From Pyrus communis (taxonomy: Eukaryota > Streptophyta > Magnoliopsida > Rosales > Rosaceae): a stretch of 64,000 nt of DNA. A program made the position numbers and the translations under genes. Of the stretch, positions 54,640 to 64,000 are shown piece after piece. The stretch's first letter is position 1; each line of letters begins with the position of its first letter. Location: NCBI RefSeq assembly GCF_963583255.1, contig NC_084816.1:18776053-18840052 (forward strand). Direction: 5' to 3'. The notes below the pieces were generated by a model. It saw nothing but the letters and a program-made list of their open reading frames with translations. It was not told where the DNA came from and ran no database searches.

Positions 54640-57240
54640 TTAAGAATAGAAAAAATAATAGTTAATAAACAACTGATTAAATCACATTATTGCTATTCCA
54701 TTGTGAGGCTAAGCCCACCCCCACCCTCTTAGTGTAGATAACATCGTTTGTTCAAAATAAACATCATTCATCAACTAATTGAATCATATTATTATGCGTG
54801 TACGAAATGCCTTTTTTATAACTGGCACTACGCACCTCTTAAATGTTTAAAAATAGAGAAAATAACATTTAATAAACAACTGATTGAATCACGTTATTGT
54901 GCGCGTGCGAAACGTCTTTTTTATCATTGGTAGTACGCGTCTCTTAAGATGTTTTAAACGGGTTTAAAGATAGAGAAAATAATATTTAATAAATAATTGA
55001 TTGAATCACATCATTGCTAGCCCATTGTGAGGCTAAGCCCACCCATCCCCCTTAGTGTAGATAATATTGTTTGTTCGAAAAAAAAAAAAAAAAAAACAAT
55101 CATTTGACAACTAATTGAATCACATTATTATGTGTGTGCAAAAGACTTTTTTTTTATAATCAGCACTGCGTGCCTTTTAAGATATTTTGGACATATTTAA
55201 AAATAGAGAAAATAATATTTAATAAACAACTAATTGAATCGCATTATTGCTAGCCAATTGTAAGACTAAGCCCACCTTGTCCCCTTAGTGTAGATAATAT
55301 CATTTGTTTAAAAAAAAATAGAGAAAATAATATTTAATGCATAGGGTAAATTACAAAAAACTACCTCAACTATTGGTGTCACGACACTTTCATAACTAAT
55401 ATTTTAAAATTGATAGTGTCATATCTCATCTTACAAATTTGTGTTAATGTCAGACCTCCGTCAGTTTTTCTGTTAATTTCTCTATTAAATGCTGACGTGG
55501 CTAGTGATAGGACCCACTTACTAATCCAACTAGATTAAAAAAAAAAAATTAAATATATTTTTAATAATTAAATATTAAAAAACTTAAAAAAATTAAGAAT
55601 AAAAAAAATTAAATGGCCTAGGGTTGCGGGCCTTCCTTTTCCTCCACCCACACCAACCCTTTTTCTTCTTCTCTTCGATAGTCACCAAACCCTTCCCCGT
55701 CCCCTAACCTTCCTCTACCACCATCTCTCTCTTTCCTCTCTCTCTGGGATACAGTCTCCCTCGTCCTCTTCTTCATCGTCCAACCACCCTCCCCACAACA
55801 TTCGTGACGAGGCTCGCCGCCACAACACCACCCACTCCTAGTCTTGGCGCAAAAGAAGAAGAGAGGGTGGCAAGTACTGGCAGGTCCTTTGGTGTCCCCG
55901 CCGGAATGATTGCCTCGCTTGAGCGCGACGAAGGCAAGAATGGAGGAGTAGGGCTTGTTGACGGTGCGCAAAACGACGGGAGGGAAGGCACTTACGCGGA
56001 CCCCACCGTCTAGGACCTCGATTTCGTGAGGGGCGGGATCGGCTACTACAGCGGATGGGAAGTCGTGCTCGGGTCGAGCTCATTATCGTCGTCGTCGTCG
56101 TCCTAACGCTTGTTTCGACGAATATAGGGGTTGCGCTTTCGCTTCCCCCATTTGTCGTGTGAGTCTAGAAAATTAAAAACAATGTTGGAGTGAAAACAGA
56201 AATTGTGGGGTGCGGATTGCTGTGTGTGTAATCAATTGAAATGTGTCTGAATTTCTAGAGAGAGAGGGTTTAGGTCTGAGTTTTACCTGAAAGAGAAGCT
56301 GGCATTTTTAGAAGAGATAGTGAATTGGAGATTTATGGGGACTTTGATTGGCTCAAATTAGAAATCAAAGGCAGAGAGACACACACAGAAAAAAAGGTGG
56401 TGGATGAAGGTTGGGGGAACAGGGAAGGGTTTGGTAGCTGTCGAAGAAAAGAAGAAAAAGGGTTGGTGCGGGTGGAGGAAAGGGAAGGCCCGCACCCCTA
56501 GGCCATTTTTTATTTTTTTATTTTTATTCTTAATTTTTTTTTAAGTTTTTGAATATTTAATTATTAAAAATATATTTTATTATTTTCTAATCCAGTTAGA
56601 TTAGTGAGTGGGTCCCGTCTCTGGCCACGTCAGCATTTAACAGAGAAATTAACAGAAAAACTGTCGGAGGTCTAACATTGGCACAAATTCGTAAGATGAG
56701 GTATGACATTGTCAATTTTAAAAGATTAAGTATGAAAGTGTCGTGACACTAATAGTTGAGGTAGTTTTTGTAATTTACCCTAATAAATAACTGATTCAAT
56801 CAGATTATTGTTAGCCCATTGTGAGACTAAGCTCATCCCCTCCCCTTAGTGTAGATAATATTGTTTGTTAAAAAAAAATGCAATCATTTGACAACTAATT
56901 GAATCACATTATTATGCGCGTGTGAATGACCTTTTTAATAATCGGCATGACACGTCTCTTAAGATGTTCTGAACGTGTTTAAAAATAAAGAAAATAATAT
57001 TTAATAAGCAACTGATTGAATCACATTATTACTAGCCTATTATGAGGTACTAAAAAAACAATCATTTGACAACTGATTGAATCATATTATTATGCGTGTG
57101 TGAAAAACCTTTTTTTTATAACCAACACTACAAGCCTCTTAAGATGTTTTAAACGTGTTTGAAAATAGAGAAAATAATATATAATAAACAACTGATTGAA
57201 TCACATTATTGCTAGCCTATTATAAGGTACTAATTATATA
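54640..57240 (+). repeat. Tandem array built from SINE 3' tails plus a second ~120-base unit
   Basis: The phrases GATTGAATCACATTATTGCT, AGCCCATTGTGAGGCTAAGC, CCCTTAGTGTAGATAATAT and TTGTTTAAAAAAAA recur and equal the 3' half and A tail of the Rosaceae-type SINE. They alternate with another unit (ATTATTATGCGTGTGCGAAA, CTCTTAAGATGTTTTAAACG, AGAGAAAATAATATTTAATA, ACAACTGATTGAATC). About eight diverged copies of the second unit can be followed, at about 54785, 54890, 55130, 55250, 56905, 57085 and neighbours. The array is interrupted at 55343-56781 by a long-TIR element. No SINE 5' part with promoter boxes is seen in the units. Confidence 0.75.
55343..56781. mobile_element. Long-TIR foldback element, third family, inside the array
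   Basis: Left AGGGTAAATTACAAAAAACT then CATTTTAATAG-like arms, CTGACGTGGC and ACTAATCCAACTAGATT mirror AATCCAGTTAGATTAGTGAG, GGCCACGTCAGCATTTAACA and GTTTTTGTAATTTACCCT. Complementarity runs further in: TCCTCCACCCACACCAACCC against GGGTTGGTGCGGGTGGAGGA. The arms exceed 350 bases. The G/C-rich centre (55800-56110) has gene-like codons (RGGIGYYSGWEVVLGSSS, PAGMIASLERDEGKNGG) interrupted by stops, possibly captured host sequence. Nine-base flanks do not match. Confidence 0.8.
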
Positions 57241-57299
57241 AAAAAAATTTAAAAAAGTACAAAAAGAATTAATTATTAAAAAACATAGTTTATGTGACA

Positions 57300-57671
57300 A
57301 AAAACAAGGCCCCGGACCAACCCGTTCTAAATATAATGAATGGACTCTTCTTCTCCATCATCTCTCCCATAATCCAATGTCTCTAGACCATCCACTCTTC
57401 TGTATTATCCTCCTGGACGACGTCAACCTTTGCGACTTTGTACTTACTTTTCTCACTGTCGTCTCGACCACCAAGACGGCACCACCCATCTCTCCTCCTA
57501 GACGACATCCTAGAAAACCCAGGTCCTAGAATCACGACGACACCACCCATCTCTCCTTCTCGACGACATCACTGTCGTCATGACCACCAACAACCCATCA
57601 CTACTGTTGAGAACACTGCTAGCAACCATCATCCTGCTACAATTTAAGAAATTATGAATTAGGGTTTTTTA
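57300..57671 (+). other. C-rich ORF-like stretch, unlikely gene
   Basis: 57438-57647 is open for 69 codons, rich in Pro/His/Arg. A ~65-base internal repeat (CACCACCCATCTCTCC, CGACGACATC) explains its composition. No domain or splice context; probably non-coding or a decayed captured fragment. Confidence 0.3.
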
Positions 57672-57800
57672 TTTGTAATTTGTTATTGGCACTCCAAAAA
57701 TCTCATTTTGCAATCCAAACTTTCTATAATTAAAAAGAAAAATACACTTATAAGGAGTGCAGAATGAGATTTTTGGAATACTAATAACAGTTCCCTTTTA
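57672..57800. mobile_element. Intact copy of the GTTATTGGCACTCC MITE
   Basis: ATTTGTTATTGGCACTCC then AAAAATCTCATTTTGCA mirrors GCAGAATGAGATTTTTGG then ACTAATAACAGTTCCC. It is the uninterrupted relative of the split MITE at 48941-52654. Confidence 0.8.
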
Positions 57801-58015
57801 TTTATGTGAATTTCTGGTTTAGGGATTTAGGGGTTTTTTTAGGATTTGTAGATTATGTTCCGGGTTCTCAATTTGGGGTTTACAATTTATTCTTTTAAAT
57901 TTCTAGGTTAAGTATTGGTTGATAGTTTTTTCTCCGATTAAGTTGGCTGGAGCAGTGACCAAATTGGAGCAGTGCTCATTAAGGAGGAATTTGGTAGAAT
58001 TCTGTTTGCGTAATG

Positions 58016-58959
58016 TGTAGAATTTTTTAGGTCGACGGGCCGATGGCCCACTTCAACAACACCGATATTGTCCCCACTTAACCACTTGCACAATCGTCAG
58101 GTGTGGGGTTTTATCACAAAAGGCCTTGATGTTAGTTAGAGTGGGATAATTCTATTTAAAGTGCTTTCTCTCTTCCCTCTTGACTGATGTGGGACAATGG
58201 GTGTTCCAACACGCCCCCGCACGTGAGACCCCATTTTGTGGGTCACATGTGGAGATTCACACATCGGCAACCACGTGGAGCCAAGTTGGGGCTCACCCAT
58301 CACGCGGGGCCAAACGGGGACCTACCCAATCACGTGGCATCTTTGGCCTACATGGAGCCATGTCGGGACTCACCCATCACATAGGGCCAAACGGGGACCC
58401 ACCCAATTACATGGTAGTATAGGCTCGTCCCCTGGCTCTGATACCATGTTAGTTAGAGTGGGATAATTCTATTTAAAGTGCTTTCTCTCTTCCCTCTTGA
58501 CTGATGTGGGACAATGGGTGTTCCAACACGCCCCCGCACGTGAGACCCCATTTTGTGGGTCACATGTGGAGATTCACACATCGGCAACCACGTGGAGTCA
58601 AGTTGGGGTTCACCCATCACGCGGGGCCAAACGGGGACCCACCCAATCACGTGGCATCTTTGGCCTACATGGAGCCATGTCGGGACTCACCCATCACATA
58701 GGGCCAAACGGGGACCCACCCAATTACATGGTAGTATAGGCTCGTCCCCTGGCTCTGATACCATGTAGAATTTTTCAGGTCGACAAGCCGAGGGCCCACT
58801 CCAACAACACCAATACTGTCCCCACTTAACCACCTGCACAATCCTCATGTATGGGGTTTTATCACAAAAGGCCTCGATATTAATTAGAGTAGGGTAATTC
58901 TATTTAAAGTGCTTTGTCTCTTCCCTCTTGATCGATGTGGGACAATGGATGTTCCAACA
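58016..58959 (-). mobile_element. Tandem TRIM: LTR-internal-LTR remnant-internal-LTR
   Basis: LTR1 58016-58211 and LTR3 58764-58959 are both 196 bases, TGTAGAATTTTT to GTTCCAACA. The two internal regions (58212-58446 and 58529-58763, each 235 bases) are nearly identical, with about three substitutions, and both end GGCTCTGATACCA, a reversed Met-tRNA primer-binding site. The middle LTR keeps only TG plus its last 80 bases (58447-58528). The whole unit has one exact target duplication, TAATG (58011-58015 and 58960-58964), so it was one insertion that later rearranged. No coding capacity. The open frames within are by-products of G/C-rich sequence. Confidence 0.93.
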
Positions 58960-58964
58960 TAATG

Positions 58965-59397
58965 TTCTTTCTTCAATCCTTTTATTAATTATCTTTGCTT
59001 TCTTATATATTTTATGTTGCAAAGTTTCAATAGTTAGTGGATTTTCTCCATTTAATAAGCTTGATCGCATTAAATTTAATGGGATAGTTGATATGTACAT
59101 AGATTTTTTAATTATTATTTTATTTTTATATTATTGTAATCGATGAGTTTGTCGACTGAATTTGTATATAATGTTCTTGAGAGATGAGTTTACATTCAAA
59201 GCTTACATAAGATGTATCATGTATGCGTATATTATATTATATATAAGAATATGTGTGTGTGTGTAAAAATAAGAATAAGAATTGATGTGCAGTGCATACT
59301 CAATTTTCAAAAGCAGCTCCTGTGTGAAACGTGTGAAACAGGTCCTGTAATTTTCACATGTATGTGCTGCTGCAGTGTTGTTGTGCACTGCAGTTTG

Positions 59398-59431
<34 letters not shown>
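58965..59431. other. Intergenic DNA
   Basis: A/T-rich. A short GT run lies at 59251-59263 and a 28-base A run at 59404-59431. A near-palindromic CTGCAG-rich stretch (59361-59396, GCTGCTGCAGTG and GCACTGCAG) is present. No gene. Confidence 0.4.
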
Positions 59432-59433
<2 letters not shown>

Positions 59434-59602
59434 TTGGACGCTTGGACTAGCGTCGAATTGTCCTATTTGAAACGGGCCGGGTTAGTCTGGTTCCAAAACT
59501 CAAAATCCCTTTACCCGCCCCATCCCGCCGGTTACTGTTTAGAATGGATAAGGTCCGGTTCCTCCAAAATTGGACCCGCCCTGGCCCGTGCCTACCCCTA
59601 AG
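59432..59602. mobile_element. hAT-type fragment
   Basis: Carries GAAACGGGCCGGG, GGTCCGGTTCCTCCAAAATT and the right end GCCCGTGCCTACCCCTA, related to the hAT element at 26312-27699. The left end is not clear. Confidence 0.5.
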
Positions 59603-60378
59603 AAGGGATGCTTTCGAGAGAGTCTAAAGGGATAATGCGAGGGGATGCTTTTGAGTGAGTTTGAAGGGATAATACTTGCGTTTTTTTTTATGGGGATTCA
59701 AACCCTTGTGAATAAGGTATTTACCCCGCGCAAATTTTATAATTGATGCTGTTTAATTTCTTAATCTTTATTTGAACATTTTTATAAAATATCATTCAAA
59801 TCGGAAGTTGTTTAGTTATCCAAATGTATGGAACAAATCCATACTATAAGTTCTAAGTAACATATTCGTGACGAGTAGAATTTTCCCGCACATGTATGCC
59901 AATTTATGTTCATTAATTGGAAAATAAAAAAAAAAACTAATTTTACTCAGGATTACTGTTTTAATTTTACTATTTTCGGCTCGTTTGTGGTGAGCTCAAG
60001 CTTTTGACTTGGCTCGGTTCTTTTCATAGGGTTTAGGGTTCAACATACCGAACAATTTTTTTTAGAGGTTTTTAACCACCTGTGTAAAAAAGTTAAAACA
60101 TTTAAAAATACTTGTAAGAGAACAATTGTAGTATAAATGGTTCAAGTAAGGTCGTTCTCTACATAGATTGAATGAATAATTTGTATATAAAACCAACTCT
60201 TACTTAATTATTTATAACAAGTTTTGGAAAAGGTTAGAAATTGTAACAAAAAATTCAATAAAACAATTGATTTAACTTTTAATTGAAATTGGCAACAAAG
60301 AGAAAAAGAAATTGTTTATACGAAAAATCAAATTGAAAGGTTTAGCCACTGTCATTAACAATTGTACGCAATCCTACC
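59603..60378. other. Unassigned DNA, host of the Cassandra insertion
   Basis: Contains a small direct repeat (GGGATGCTTT, GAGTCTAAAGGGATAATGCG against GAGTTTGAAGGGATAATACT) at 59605-59672. About 60060-61030, apart from the TRIM, may belong to an old interspersed element (AATTGTAGTATAAATGGTTC) but no domain is visible. Confidence 0.35.
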
Positions 60379-60383
60379 AATAA

Positions 60384-61022
60384 TGTGACATCCCACATCA
60401 CACAAGGGAGTGATCCTTATATGTATATTCCCATCCCTACCTAGCACGAGGCCTTTTGGGAGCTCACTGGCTTCGGGTTCCATAGGAACTCCGAAGTTAA
60501 GCGAGAAGGGGGGCTAGAGCAATCCCATGATGGGTGACCCACTGGGAAGTTGCTCGTGAGTTCCCAAAAACAAAACCGTGAGGGAATGGTAAGCCCAAAG
60601 CGGACAATATCGTGCTACGGTGGTGGAGCGGGCCCGGGAAGTGATCCGCCCCGGGCCGGGATGTGACAAATTGGTATCAGAGCCTAACCCTGGCCGTGGT
60701 GTGCCGACGAGGACGTCGGGCCCCTAAGGGGGGTGGATTGTGACATCCCACATCACACAAGGGAGTGATCCTTATATGTATATTCCCATCCCTACCTAGC
60801 ACGAGGCCTTTTGGGAGCTCACTGGCTTCGGGTTCCGTAGGAACTCCGAAGTTAAGCGAGAAGGGGGCTAGAGCAATCCCATGATGGGTGACCCACTGGG
60901 AAGTTGCTCGTGAGTTCCCAAAAACAAAACCGTGAGGGAATGGTAAGCCCAAAACGGACAATATCGTGCTACGGTGGTGGAGCGGGCCCGGGAAGTGATC
61001 CACCCCGGGCCGGGATGTGACA
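60384..61022 (+). mobile_element. Cassandra TRIM retrotransposon, copy 2 (young)
   Basis: LTR1 60384-60668 and LTR2 60739-61022 (285 and 284 bases) differ by three substitutions and one G-run length change, so insertion is recent. They enclose a 70-base internal region that begins AATTGGTATCAGAGCC (Met-tRNA primer-binding site) and ends GGGCCCCTAAGGGGGGTGG (polypurine tract). The target duplication AATAA is exact (60379-60383 and 61023-61027). Each LTR holds 5S-rRNA-derived sequence. No protein is encoded; movement would need enzymes from other elements. Confidence 0.96.
60487..60558 (+). other. 5S rRNA-derived segment in Cassandra LTR
   Basis: AACTCCGAAGTTAAGCGAG and GATGGGTGACCCACTGGGAA match the region of the plant 5S gene spanning the internal A box, intermediate element and C box. 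The spacer between these blocks differs from 5S. A second copy is at 60840-60911 in LTR2. In Cassandra these carry RNA polymerase III promoter elements. It is not a true 5S gene, since the rest of the 120-base RNA is missing or diverged. Confidence 0.9.
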
Positions 61023-61027
61023 AATAA

Positions 61028-62204
61028 TTTATGAGTTAGTACATGCAACTTTGAGGTTTAAGTTTTCCTAATGGATATTCTCCATGTGATGTTCAAACAA
61101 GAATGTATATCTAACATGCAATCAGTCTGTTAGGTTCAAATCAAATATAAACATGCAAAACTCATTAAGCGTTGTGAAAACCTATCAAAAAACCATGCAA
61201 CCCTTCAGACCGTAATGTTCGCCTTAAGTGAAATTACAATTATCAATCACAAAAAGCCCTACTCAATTTCTGAGTGACGTCCAACATAAATTGTGTCAAA
61301 TTACTTGCCTAAGTATCTTAATGGTAGCTAATCATTAAGACATATAGATAATTTCAACACGGTGATTAATAATTCAACGTATGCATGCATAATCATAAGT
61401 AATTCGATAAAGACTACAAACTCATGCTAGGGCTTGTGGCCTTGCCCTATCAAAAGGGAATTAGTTATGCATAATCATTCTTAAAATCAAAGAAAATATT
61501 ATTGAGAAGAAAAGGATGGATAACACCTTGTAATTGAAATCTGCAAATCATCAAGCCTATGCCAAGTACTCTCTCAATGTCGCGTAGAAAAAATAAATAA
61601 ATAAACCCTAAGGCACGGTTGGCTACTTATAAACAACCCCTTATATATAATCTTACCTAAATAAGGTCTTCTAAAAAACTAGGAAACAAAATAACAAATG
61701 GATAACAAAAAATCACAATCCTAATCTAACTAGACAATCTGCCCAGACAGAAACCCTTCACGTTTCTGGACCAAAAGCAGCTCCAAAAGAGGCCCAAAAG
61801 GTCTTGTTTTAAAGATCAAGACATCCTTAAAAGAGCTCAACTCCAGAAAACGTCATCTTTACACTCAAAAATCACAATTAAGCTTGGAACAATCTGCCAG
61901 TATTGCGCGTTGGGCCTTAATTGATTCACCTCGTTCAAACGCCTTGGAATTAAATGTTGAAATTCTGATATAAGCTTGACAAACTTGTGAATCTACTCAA
62001 GTAGAAATTTTCCAAAACTCCATCATTTCATCACTTTTTGCATAGAGTAAATCACATGTCCTACATTTGAAATATAAAATAAAGTATCCAAATCTCACAA
62101 AATAATCACCAAAAACACAATAGGAATAGGGTTAAATATATAATATAAAATTGACTTATCAGTGTTCAAGCTTTTACTCTAGAAATATTAATAATATGAT
62201 TTTA
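61028..62204. other. Unassigned A/T-rich repeat-like DNA
   Basis: No coding frame or terminal repeats recognised. Some phrases (CAGACAGAAACCCTTCACG, GGACCAAAAGCAGCTCC) look like an old interspersed element. Confidence 0.35.
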
Positions 62205-62345
62205 CCATAGTGGTGAAAATGTGTTGAGCCCTTGCATAACTACATGGGTTCAAACCCCGTCGGTGGCTTAGGGTTTAAGAATTCAAATTTTGGGAAATCC
62301 ATTATTCAATAAAAATGACATTGTTGTAAAACTATCTAAAAGAGA
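62205..62345 (+). mobile_element. SINE-like remnant
   Basis: An A-box-like TAGTGGTGAAAATGTG and an exact B-box-type GGTTCAAACCCC are spaced as in tRNA-derived SINEs. The tail is unclear and no target duplication was found. Confidence 0.45.
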
Positions 62346-62610
62346 TAGTGAGAGGTGATTTCTAGACAAAATTTCACCACCTATTAAGGTGGTAATTTAA
62401 TGGGTTTTCCATCATCATGGACGGAGCCACCTTAGAGCAATTCCATCCCTAAAGACTTTGTGCCAGCACCTAGCGCATTTATCTACTCAGTGAACAGTGA
62501 TAGACCTCAATAAACAGTAATAGGCCAAGAGCATCTTCATCCCTAAAACTTAATAACCTAGTCAATTTTAATAAAATATTATTAATTTTTATTATAAAAT
62601 AATAATTTAA

Positions 62611-63081
62611 TTGATTGAAATATTATCAATTTTATTAAACCCCAATCCATCACTCCCACTCCCCCCCCCTCAAAACCTCACCATGTCGCTCCCTGGAACC
62701 TCCCTCTGCATCTCTCTCACTCACTCTCTCTCTCTCTCTCCCCATTCGGATTTAAGGAACTCTTCCAGTCTTCCTCACAGAAAAATGAAACACCGCAGCA
62801 GCAGTAAGGTTCCTCGGCCCACCTTTTCCATCCTCAGCTGGTTTTTCCCGGAAAATCAACCAAACAGCCAACAAATCTCACAAAAACCAGTTTTTCCTCA
62901 TGGGTTCTATTGGAAGGTGGCCTTTTTCTATCCAAATTTTCATAAAATTAATTTCTTGAGCTCGGTATTGCAAATTGTGATATGGGTTTCTCTTAGTTTG
63001 CCGGGTTGCTTTCTGGGTTTGTTTATCGTTGTTCTGTCAGAATCGAAGGTTGTCACGGTTGGCCCTGCTGATGTCAGATAG
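62611..63081 (+). CDS. Uncertain ORF with a hydrophobic segment
   Basis: Open for 156 codons. The likelier start is the second Met (62683, MSLPGTSLCISLTHS), which follows a C-run. It has a Ser/Leu-rich N-terminus coded partly by a CT repeat (62704-62737), a basic middle (HRKMKHRSSSKVPRP) and a hydrophobic stretch near residues 117-145 (FLSSVLQIVIWVSLSLPGCF then LGLFIVVL). I do not recognise the family. It lies in repeat-rich DNA (Harbinger-like GAGCAATTCCATCCC at 62433 upstream; G/C-rich repeats at 63050-63240 downstream), so a captured fragment or chance ORF is as likely as a gene. Confidence 0.25.
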   Translation: MIEILSILLNPNPSLPLPPPQNLTMSLPGTSLCISLTHSLSLSPHSDLRNSSSLPHRKMKHRSSSKVPRPTFSILSWFFPENQPNSQQISQKPVFPHGFYWKVAFFYPNFHKINFLSSVLQIVIWVSLSLPGCFLGLFIVVLSESKVVTVGPADVR

Positions 63082-63879
63082 CCCGGCATCTGAGTCTGTC
63101 GATTTTGAGCCGCTCTCTTGCCTGGCTTAGGCTGAGTGCCAGCCTATCTGCTGGGTTGGAGGGGAAAGCCTGGGTGTCGGCCTATCAGTTCCCCGGTGGA
63201 ACTGCTGTTAGGCTCAGTGGGGGGCAGATGCCCCCACTCACGTTAGTCTGTAAAAAGAAAAAGAGGAAATGTAATGTCAATTTCCAAACTAAAAGCTCAC
63301 CAAATAACAACTCTAATGAAAAAAAAATTTCCACTTACATTTTTCCAGCAGCACCCCACCCATTATCTTATGCCATATGCAACAGGAATTAAGCATAATT
63401 GATCTACTTTTAGGTATTGACTGCAATATTTACATGTATTTAATATAAATTATTATCTGACAATCAATATAATTCATGTGATTATGTGTATTTAATACAA
63501 TTACCATATGCCCTCGAGATGGTGAGTTGTATTAAATATTTGTAAATATTGTAGCCAAATCCCTAATTTTATTCTAATTTGGAGTTGATTTACTTGCTCT
63601 ATGGTTGTGTTTCTTTTTCTTGCTTGTGCATATTATTTATTGGATTTTAACATGGTTTTGATTTATTGATGTTGGTTGTTTTTGATAAAGAAAGGTGATT
63701 ACCACAGATGTACAACATTATGACTTAACATATAAGTGTTTCGTTTAGTATATTGTGTTGAAGTTTTCAATTTTATTTTGTTGTTCTAGAATGCCCACAT
63801 CCACAAATTTTTTTAGCTCCGTCCATGTCCATCAGAGTTGATAGAATTGAAGCTGGGCATTAATTTTGATCTAATTTTT
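63082..63879. other. Non-coding region near window end
   Basis: 63085-63240 has an imperfect internal repeat (GAGTGCCAGCCTATC and GGTGTCGGCCTATC) and a palindromic CTGTTAGGCTCAGTG. The rest is A/T-rich with no gene. TAGCTCCGTCCATG at 63817 is the inverse of CATGGACGGAGCCA at 62417, so the two may be ends of one element enclosing the ORF above. Confidence 0.35.
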
Positions 63880-64000
63880 AGTTATGTCCTCTGACATTCA
63901 ATTTGGATCTAATTTTGCCCCCTGAAACTCAAATTTCGTCACTTACACCTCTTGGAACTCGATTTTTGCTCAATTTTGCCTAAATTCTGTGTATTCCTTT
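63880..64000 (-). repeat. Repeat related to 45480-45770, cut by the window edge
   Basis: GAAACTCAAATTTCGTCACTTA, CTCGATTTTTGCTCAATTTTGC and CCTAAATTCTG-type phrases are the inverse of the 45500-45765 units. Probably one end of an element that continues outside. Confidence 0.6.

Noticed and set aside
55618..56083. Multiple ORFs in the long-TIR element core as real genes
   Set aside because: All frames are open because of G/C content, each is interrupted in the direction that reads gene-like, and they lie inside a mobile element.
58180..58768. Several overlapping 65-80-codon ORFs in all frames
   Set aside because: They lie in the duplicated TRIM internal regions and repeat exactly with them. 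The multi-frame openness is due to composition.
60384..61022. A genuine 5S rRNA gene
   Set aside because: Only the internal-promoter portion matches 5S. The sequence is part of an LTR with TG...CA ends, primer site and target duplications.
60677..61048. 123-codon reverse ORF over the Cassandra element, and similar ORFs at 47900-48691 and 49700-49978
   Set aside because: These follow from G/C-rich TRIM sequence and have no domain; TRIMs do not encode proteins.
1..64000. CRISPR arrays, operons, bacterial-type promoters or ribosome binding sites
   Set aside because: The window is plant nuclear DNA with spliced genes. Short direct repeats are minisatellites or transposon parts, not spaced CRISPR repeats.

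Overview
This is a stretch of plant nuclear genome. The evidence is GT-AG introns, A/T-rich intergenic DNA, plant-only gene families (MOS2, plastid lipocalin, SGP1, FBD-type F-box, PPR) and very dense plant mobile elements. The SINE, Cassandra/TRIM and long-terminal-inverted-repeat families look like those of woody Rosaceae (apple/pear group). That placement is inferred from recalled similarity, not from a search.

Four genes look intact: MOS2 (3952-5283, minus, intronless), a chloroplast lipocalin with five exons (6151-8686, minus), an SGP1-like small GTPase with six exons (19076-21280, plus) and a three-exon F-box/FBD protein (29320-31276, minus). A small secreted prolamin-like/DD11-like protein lies at 777-1127. 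It seems to lack two family cysteines, and its upstream DNA is tandemly duplicated. Broken genes are a PPR gene (2329-3725), a NEPRO/DUF4477-like gene with its core missing (9906-10906), an SGP1 exon copy (28733-28815) and an F-box FBD fragment (46560-46760). The intact genes are unrelated housekeeping or regulatory genes; nothing suggests that they form a pathway.

Layout. 1-0.56 kb: LTR remnant. 0.7-10.9 kb: gene-rich. 11.4-18 kb: long-TIR foldback element, CACTA element, MITEs and a SINE with exact target duplications. 19-21.3 kb: SGP1. 22.7-28.6 kb: PIF/Harbinger remnants, one of them split by a long-TIR element that is itself split by a hAT element. 29.3-31.3 kb: F-box gene. 31.8-36 kb: LINE and Ty1-copia remnants. 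36.25-40.01 kb: a PIF/Harbinger element with TAA target duplications, ORF1 and transposase, both with stop codons. 40.3-42.5 kb: MuDR-type remnant. 42.8-47 kb: foldback elements and MITEs. 47.2-52.9 kb: a duplicated ~0.55-kb segment whose second copy holds a MITE, then a hAT, then LTR and TRIM elements. 53.2-57.8 kb: hAT element and a tandem array built on SINE tails, interrupted by a long-TIR element. 58.0-59.0 kb: a TRIM with two internal regions and three LTRs. 60.4-61.0 kb: a young Cassandra TRIM with 5S-rRNA-derived LTRs.

I found no novel multigene system. The most notable signals are structural: target-site duplications read by eye give an insertion order for many nested elements, and several rearrangement scars (templated inverted insertion in the PPR gene, tandem TRIM, SINE-tail array) are visible at base resolution.
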